A stretch of 64,000 nt of DNA from Herpetosiphonaceae bacterium (GTDB lineage Bacteria; Chloroflexota; Chloroflexia; Chloroflexales; Herpetosiphonaceae): positions 1-64,000 of the forward strand of contig JABXJS010000127.1 in the NCBI GenBank assembly GCA_013538855.1. Reading direction: 5' to 3'. The translations under genes and the position numbers were made by a program. Below, piece by piece: positions 63,301 to 64,000 of this stretch (positions are counted from its first letter, which is position 1; every line of letters begins with the position of its first letter). Under the pieces are notes generated by a model that saw only the letters and a program-made list of their open reading frames with translations, made no database searches and was not told where the DNA came from.

Positions 63301-64000
63301 CGCCGAAGGTGTACACCACCTGATAATCTAGGTCGGTGCCGGTCCACTCGGTGCCGAGCACGGCGTAGGTTGTGTAGTAGCCGGTGGCGCTGGTCTTGGT
63401 GTTGATCAGGTGCTCCAGCGTGCCGTTGACGTAGTGAGGCAGGAAGGCGTCGCCGGCCAGCGTCAGCTTCACGTCCTTGAGCGGCTGGCTATCGCGATCA
63501 ACGATGCGCCCGCTCATCTCCACCGTGGTGGGGAAGACGGTGAGGTTGCGTGCGACGGTTACGCGCTGGCCAGGGCCAGGCAGGTGGGTGACGGTGCCAG
63601 TCAGCACCGCCGATCCCCAGTTGCCGCTCAGGGCGTACTGCACCTCGAACGGCTGGTCGGTGAAGACGCGCGCGTCGCACTGATACGTCGTCTTGAGGTA
63701 GCGGTCCTGCGTGGCGTACTCGCACAGGTAGCCGATGCTCGGCGCGGTCACCACTACCCGCGTGCCATAGACGCCGCTGTCGGGGTGGCTTGGGTTGACG
63801 AAGCCGTTCTTGACGCTGCCGCTGAATGTCACCACGCGCATATCAAGGATGAAGTCGCGGGTCAGCGGGGTCTCCTGGTTCAGCCGTGCCAGGTACTCGA
63901 CGTTGTTGATCCGGCCCTCTTCGCCGTAGCCGATGAAGTAGTTGAGCGTGCCGGTCCACTGTGCGGTGCGCGGCTTCATAATCACATAGAAGTCGTAGTC
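48389..64000 (-). CDS. Giant repetitive surface protein, 5' end outside window
   Basis: The frame is open through the window end (64000), so at least 5203 residues are seen and the true start lies beyond; codons before the GTG at 63985 read DYDFYV. The protein alternates two beta modules. The first resembles the carboxypeptidase-regulatory/CNA-B fold (TTLRLVGTVRDGFGAPLPGA ... GVYSGTVVLK). The second ends in a Cys pair and SGDWGT (LC ... YxC ... F..TY..SGDWGT). I count 19 second-type modules. Three NHL-propeller blocks interrupt them at about nt 54965-53960, 52565-51550 and 50170-49165 (repeats like GPDGSLYIADTNNHRIRRVS of 56 residues). The last ~165 residues resemble a P/proprotein-convertase domain (GLSGTIGDIEFSIDG, DHTYDGDLTLTLISPAGTHV, EDPNGTWTFHVVDGAG). 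A cell-surface fibre or adhesin role is inference; no catalytic domain is visible. Confidence 0.85.
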   Translation of the reverse strand, partial: DYDFYVIMKPRTAQWTGTLNYFIGYGEEGRINNVEYLARLNQETPLTRDFILDMRVVTFSGSVKNGFVNPSHPDSGVYGTRVVVTAPSIGYLCEYATQDRYLKTTYQCDARVFTDQPFEVQYALSGNWGSAVLTGTVTHLPGPGQRVTVARNLTVFPTTVEMSGRIVDRDSQPLKDVKLTLAGDAFLPHYVNGTLEHLINTKTSATGYYTTYAVLGTEWTGTDLDYQVVYTFGDQSYTLTRTDTLVTPRNELTSVRADFQYPYRRVTFSGRLRNETAPQHRLKGTLLLVSPTLNRTLCRMPNQNNSQYISTEEDYRCDALVDTDAPFLVNYRVEGRFCQGSAPCPGMTNPNHPLRITGESTWGEVRFNNIEAAAGTHEVRQDIPAHPRMLILNGTVSASDGTPLPGASVSMKSYTIVSDGYVTTAASTNGSGTYSTTVILGADVTNVNIHYNITVNGITTVEEASFILDRDSIINYATHDLEISARNLIFRGSMVNTLTGGSGTWSRNNQLVISSPTLGNICISNDVSASYQCAVQLADGTPFDVSYTLYADWGTSTYTDHVDTLPDPGRIGYWDKQLPVTPTMLRVRGTALLDDEGFVAPISNRSVTTSYPRVASSPMVSSQWQSSSTNADGDFEVLAVLRDLNGTLTGTLSLVFAVGGTPLAYVAHFNNINELQMNDLDVGTITLVKPHVDPSTARTIILRGNFLNAHAPTVPAANTVAWYSLTSPTHGMICYYDENIGPPLGEYGLVMGSYNCTVRQDSDEPFEVTVNAWGPHGNAERVFEVTDIPMIGQSRTIFEDVQLTPTTFHLGGVVTQPGGYPVGRAQVQTRIRYNGQIIGSASDTADQNGIYETYINISPWLQGQVDIEYVITVDGIVTEYRLPSRSFRPAELNEFWQNWPFERRRVRFVGRVTNAHVPGLGVPGLMYVTSPDFWSSQYCDAEMNLNTGYYTCDAFLDDGSPFDVNYHISGEWGASDATGTITNVLGVGLTTLVERDFTVSPTTLHLFGTVTDPYGKRLAGADVTIFGDFVGYSGPQGLKGFTVRADAQGNYDAYVVLKPNVTQGDMKFDIKYYNIHQQSTRRFFGLTRNALNHDRQDFEISYRKAVFVGRARNAFAPGLSMLGEIGVSTPDRGELCHVNIDDGSGHQYNPEVYLGEYTCIAPGVSVEPFTVTYTLNGDWGTAVYTDDVPFGAVGSAITVTNNFPIAATTLRLVGTVRDGFGAPLPGADITVNGAQMSASMPPTTFSTNAQGVYSGTVVLKANTNAGSLTYNISYGDGHGVALVPFTAQADVLNTVTRDITFTERIVNVSGIVGNALSGNMPLRNARVQLSDSGGGELCNAYTNSSGQYSCSIHVVELGALPIQMQVSGDWGSASTSGEIPAGGAGTTSNVNLPINISPTTLRVIGHVEDGQGQVLPNASVHINSPALSAATPNWTFDTDAQGFYSGTVVLKTGMTSGDLSYGVTYNNATGTLSGPFNAQANALTTVTRTLRFTTRSVRFNGQIVNHFAPYQLMSSSVIEVDLAGGGRLCRVTSNSSAGFTCQGQVLESGEVPVQYLIQGDWGTTILTGTIPAGGAGTTTDITRTLEAQPTTILARGIVRGGNDAPLQGATISVSSAQLSANAKHQPLTTDAQGGYNGPLVLRAGLTSADLSYLVRYGQAEATIARSISVTPSVATPIVQDVRFTNRAVVWNGSVGNSLIPGATMRSPSISITSGAATLCSSSGTTSGTYSCRASVENTGAFSSTVTASGDWGSVSAPALVAAGTFGSLITVTQALSATPTMLRLTGQVRGGGGAPIGGATVSVSGASLSASNGSLVFTSDAQGHYTGTVLLKSGTTSGQLLYSVSYGAGSSSVDVPFSATANTITTVNQDISFTSRSVSVAGQVVNRHTYLGLRSTNVNLQLPSGAAFCSRTTTSSGNFTCAQQVSEGGAFVITATVSADWGTRVVTFSVPPGDTGSTANVNPTLLVDPTTLLLTGTARDGNSTPLGGASITIDSDLVSSASNPLAMTTNAQGVYSGTVVLKDNITSGSLPYLLSYQASTASDTVAFSATPRQVTSVSHDLTLQSRTVTFNGYVVASVLPSLRIQGAQVIIRSTELGRFCSLTSNSSGYSCSAQVFNPDAFETIYEISGDWGTTTLTGTVGAGTAGSNTTVSSNLPVTATTVQLTGRVQDAQGGGINAATVRVDATPFSSPGWVQATTNASGQYTMAITLKSGQSSGTLNYTVTANGTNTSASQSFSATPNALTTVSKDITITTRQVSFYGYVRNALVSGMNLYTNQVRVEAPGLGTLCTTNNYSTYYSCSATVGTTAAFSATYTLSGDWGTAVVTQTIPASSGAYNASRDLSISPTTLHVTGYVQDSANNRLSGAGVTLSGSSLSYSNVRSGTSAADGTFNVYAVLDSGVLTGNVSLDTTLSSTINQTVPFTATANALTTLTRTVVFDRRTVYFRGYLYNEFAPTWPVRSRTVTVRDQQGTQLCQDSYLNSTYGYYYNCSGPVLSTDAFSATYEIVGPWGTTVVSQTVPAGAPGSTIYFDKNLLLRPTTLDFAGQVVDRDGTALSGVSVSVNGGNLDSYNIQSVTSDASGNYHLYALPRADVTSGSFNYSFSRNGMNLSQSGSFSATPNELTTLTSTLMFDRRRVDLSGTLRNSYATTQTLPISTIQVRANGSTLCNYSPNSSAYTCNNMVITPTSAISATYTVSGPWGSEVITDTWPADIGASRISVARDLLVHPTTVQLTGTVTNYDGSPLADAYVEVSSPALLTPLAGYVDAQGRYSFYGAVQANTSDITLAYSVQANGTTLEETLTRTLNLRQLNPIGHDLTIRRRTLFLRGEVHNALTSTPLRDGGRTTLIISDTSRQLCATTTIQFFGTYACSTEITPTAELTPFDVTYQLSGAWGTHTYTATLDPATLIDNTFNQTLAITPTTLRISGMVQNASAAPLLGTYVDVRATSLHSGAGSYTNDSGNYSLDLIVADATDALTVTLLVGGIQRTLPISGMVASTLNTRTLNITSAGTTNRTIDTVAGGVCCSYNDGALATQAYLGNIYDVVAAPNGGFYIADTDYYRVRYVNQNGIITTVAGNGSYGYSGDDVPATSTRLSSIRGLALGADGSLYIADTNNHRIRRVSPDGIITTVAGNGTGGYDGDGALATTARLSSPADVAVGPDGSLYIADTNNHRIRRVSPDGIITTVAGNGTAGYAGDNGSATGARLYSPYGVQVGIDGALYIADLNNRRIRRVSSAGIITTIAGTGTYGYSGDGGPATNARFGSPVDLAVGADGSIYVVDTDYHVVRRISTSGYISTLAGTGSASYTGDGGPATSANLYYPYGLGIAADGALYIADRSNARVRRLAAPELTLSGRIVDADGTGLNNVSMSINGALLNHSYSINSNAQGDFTLYGQRVDRSSQSATLTLQATYGPAQVTKTVSASVDYVQPQWLTVPITIDQRGLQVSGSISNTLIGQPLTGPANSVSVSIAGAEICTTQTDASGQYNCPQVLTTSRALSVTTVVSGTWGTAVLTSAVDRSAVGGVTTLTQAIPATPTTLHIGGFVRNPDGTPVSGLQVRAEGLSSYSSSSGVTDSNGEYGLDVVLQAGISSGNIRLRVQGSGLNIESTLPFSNVPLNQLTTISHDIGALVLRGSIFVASQPSLRLHDTSAQVSVAANGVQLCSAAVFARYGTYDCPGITLTQTLPLTLEYTVSGAWGQQTINVPLTSTAAPLIVHDLAISPTVLRMTGQVQNSGGSAQPSYPVAAYGPALVEPVTGFSNSTGTYTLYALLRSSALTGSLDLIAGGEPTPLTLSGITAGAVNTLTTTLTINAGPELVIDTLAGTGSSGSGGDGGPASQAQLGYVRGASVDQAGNLYFADNATRVRRIAPDGTISTIAGSANYGYSGDGGPATAAELNTPTDVVVGPEGSLYIADAGNRRIRRITPDGIITTFAGTGSYGYSGDGGPATAAQLASMEGLAIGPDGSLYIADSDYGRIRRITPDGIITTFAGTGSYSYSGDGGPATAAAFRSPADVAVGPDGSVYIADRYNQRIRRVAPNGIISTVAGTGSAGFGGDGGLATSAYLYYPQAVAVDDAGNLYIGDGNNRRVRRVSSVGIITTIAGTGSGGYSGDGGPARNARIYTTNALLIDYSGALIVSDSDNYRLRRVGYPLLSIQGSTVDPRSNPVPYTNVTVQGAALARSYSTTSDNTSSYRVYPWVTPPLSGTIDLYASQGVASTSAQITVSADLTRATVISTALELDGRSVDFYGSIVNSITYDQVPNVPVSITLRVDGQEQCSTYTEDGSYYCGNIILPSAAATLEYEYSGEWGSNIITDTLPEGQVGQYTSYSVDLPITLTTLRLVGTVRSATSTPISSTVIEASGPTLLPSAGTSNADDGSYQLDLNLLPGYTSGTLTYTAYQRTGQFSGTLSFSDLTANAVNTQTLDLAALGFQGQVRNALLPEHSLSDSGRTSIAIAVNGSPWCTTSTTGAFGSFNCDPRTTTPGGQLNLTYTLSGTWGTAVQTHTLASLSDVAVQHDLSISPTTVVLSGSVQLADGTPVAGHMVNLYGPALYQVYPGISASDGTYRSVAILNSGVSSTTLSVAVNGSSTDLALTGLQLSALNTVTHDISVTSELPLLINTLIDGSQNAGPQLPLYNPVDVTAGSNGSHYIVDRNQNIVLRHNANGTLDVVAGMQNNSGYNGDGITATAALLSNPMAVAVGPDGSLYIADSGNRRIRRVGPDGIISTVAGSGNYGTSYSGDRATQTQFQWLTDIAFGPDGLLYFADGDNNQIGRIGGGLIDIVVAGSGGGGSLSRPQLTSIPAVEANLAYPSSIAFGGDGSLYVTSSYNNQVLRITPSGSVTVVAGNGSYGSAGDGGPAVDATLSNPQGLALSPDGSFYIADTDSNRIRFVGRNGIISTVVGSSYGYSGDGGPASAAQISYPRGLLLTDQGALIFADSDNRRVRRIAAPTLRISGVVRTPEATPVNAARVTASSAAFSTVLQDRTDAAGFYELLAINPLSSAVSTTIELTALSRGVTSTTAISVVLQPGVFQDFSVPLTLAVQPLTTTHVSYSGPVVAIPDSNASGADATIEVSGLSGTIGDIEFSIDGSDCNTNTGSTSVGLDHTYDGDLTLTLISPAGTHVTLSANRGGGGNNFCQTVFDDQAEQLISSGSAPFTGLFQPDSPLEALNGEDPNGTWTFHVVDGAGADIGSIRAFSIHISTPIQQP
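49165..50170 (-). repeat. NHL-repeat block 3 within the giant gene
   Basis: About six 56-residue NHL units (VGPDGSLYIADSGNRRIRRV and variants) followed by the linker APTLRISG that starts the next module. Confidence 0.75.
51550..52565 (-). repeat. NHL-repeat block 2 within the giant gene
   Basis: About six 56-residue NHL units (GTGSYGYSGDGGPATAAQLA ... IADSDYGRIRRITPDGIITT). Adjacent units are very similar in DNA as well as protein. Confidence 0.75.
53960..54965 (-). repeat. NHL-repeat block 1 within the giant gene
   Basis: About six NHL units of 168 bp. Two neighbouring units are almost identical over about 95 bases (54431-54525 and 54599-54693). Confidence 0.8.

Noticed and set aside
48389-64000. 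Long plus-strand reading frames opposite the giant gene (e.g. about 60722-61978 and 48866-49882)
   Set aside because: They follow the third-position GC bias of the opposite-strand repeat gene, have Arg/Ala/His/Asp-rich composition, no ribosome sites and no family resemblance.

Overview
The window reads as chromosomal DNA from a GC-rich member of the Chloroflexota, probably a filamentous Chloroflexia-type organism. This is inference. It rests on several very large secreted beta-rich proteins that end in a short 'YLPxxxR/LPLILK' tail, a TIGR02587/TIGR02588 membrane pair, frequent TATAAT-type -10 boxes with AGGAGG ribosome sites, and mostly GC-rich coding. No rRNA, tRNA, CRISPR array or insertion sequence was recognised. 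Two genes run off the ends: the secreted protein at 1-4077 (5' end missing) and the giant gene 48389-64000 on the minus strand (5' end missing).

Layout. 1-4077: tail of a secreted beta-sandwich protein with a TPT-rich linker and an FnIII domain. 4198-5340: a bacterial GRAS-domain protein, with the VHIID-, PFYRE- and SAW-like blocks of the plant family. 5938-7214 (-): TIGR02587/TIGR02588 membrane pair joined by an ATGA overlap. 7402-9708: a secreted hypothetical, an orotate-phosphoribosyltransferase-like protein and an unknown. 10159-12847: an XRE-HTH/NB-ARC/TPR regulator with an array of TGGTAC half-sites above its promoter, overlapping a small beta-rich protein. 12970-16654: DinB-like protein, a dispersed repeat, a membrane-tethered TolB-like propeller whose 5' end is out of frame, and a PLP-dependent cysteine-synthase-family enzyme. 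16942-17784: secreted protein. 17856-20154 (-): compact four-gene operon with two single-HKD phospholipase-D-fold proteins, one carrying a ComEA-like HhH module. 20502-22025: GNAT-like acyltransferase fused to a cyclic-nucleotide-binding domain. 22200-22553: VOC protein. 22666-26691: tightly coupled FadR-type GntR regulator, alkyl-DHAP-synthase-like flavoenzyme and GlpD-like glycerol-3-phosphate dehydrogenase, with a palindromic operator at the promoter and a terminator at the end.

26847-29045: small membrane proteins and a YgjV-like/GNAT-like fusion. 29145-30558 (-): a CpaF/TadA-type ATPase that has lost its Walker A lysine and Walker B glutamate, followed 10 bp later by a LuxR-type HTH protein. 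30676-32590 (-): a degraded GT39-like membrane glycosyltransferase (5' truncated, frameshifted). 33381-36519: two secreted proteins (LamG/DUF1080-like; sialidase-like propeller). 36806-37174: small conserved hypothetical. 37293-64000 (-): three secreted or cell-surface giants. They are a propeller/Calx-beta protein, a lipase/NHL/Calx-beta protein of 2772 aa, and a protein of more than 5200 aa. That last one has 19 visible copies of a two-part module with a conserved cysteine pair, interrupted by three NHL-propeller blocks and ending in a P/proprotein-like domain.

How the genes fit together: the flanks are an extracellular/adhesive surface proteome. The middle holds regulatory and lipid genes (ether-lipid or glycerol-phosphate metabolism under a FadR-like repressor, a cNMP-responsive acyltransferase) mixed with AT-richer cassettes (PLD operon, propeller gene, glycosyltransferase remnant) that look acquired. 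Best candidates for undescribed biology are the paired-HKD PLD operon, the inactivated CpaF-LuxR pair, the bacterial GRAS protein and the two-part cysteine module of the giant protein. All family assignments are by eye from motifs; no database search was run.
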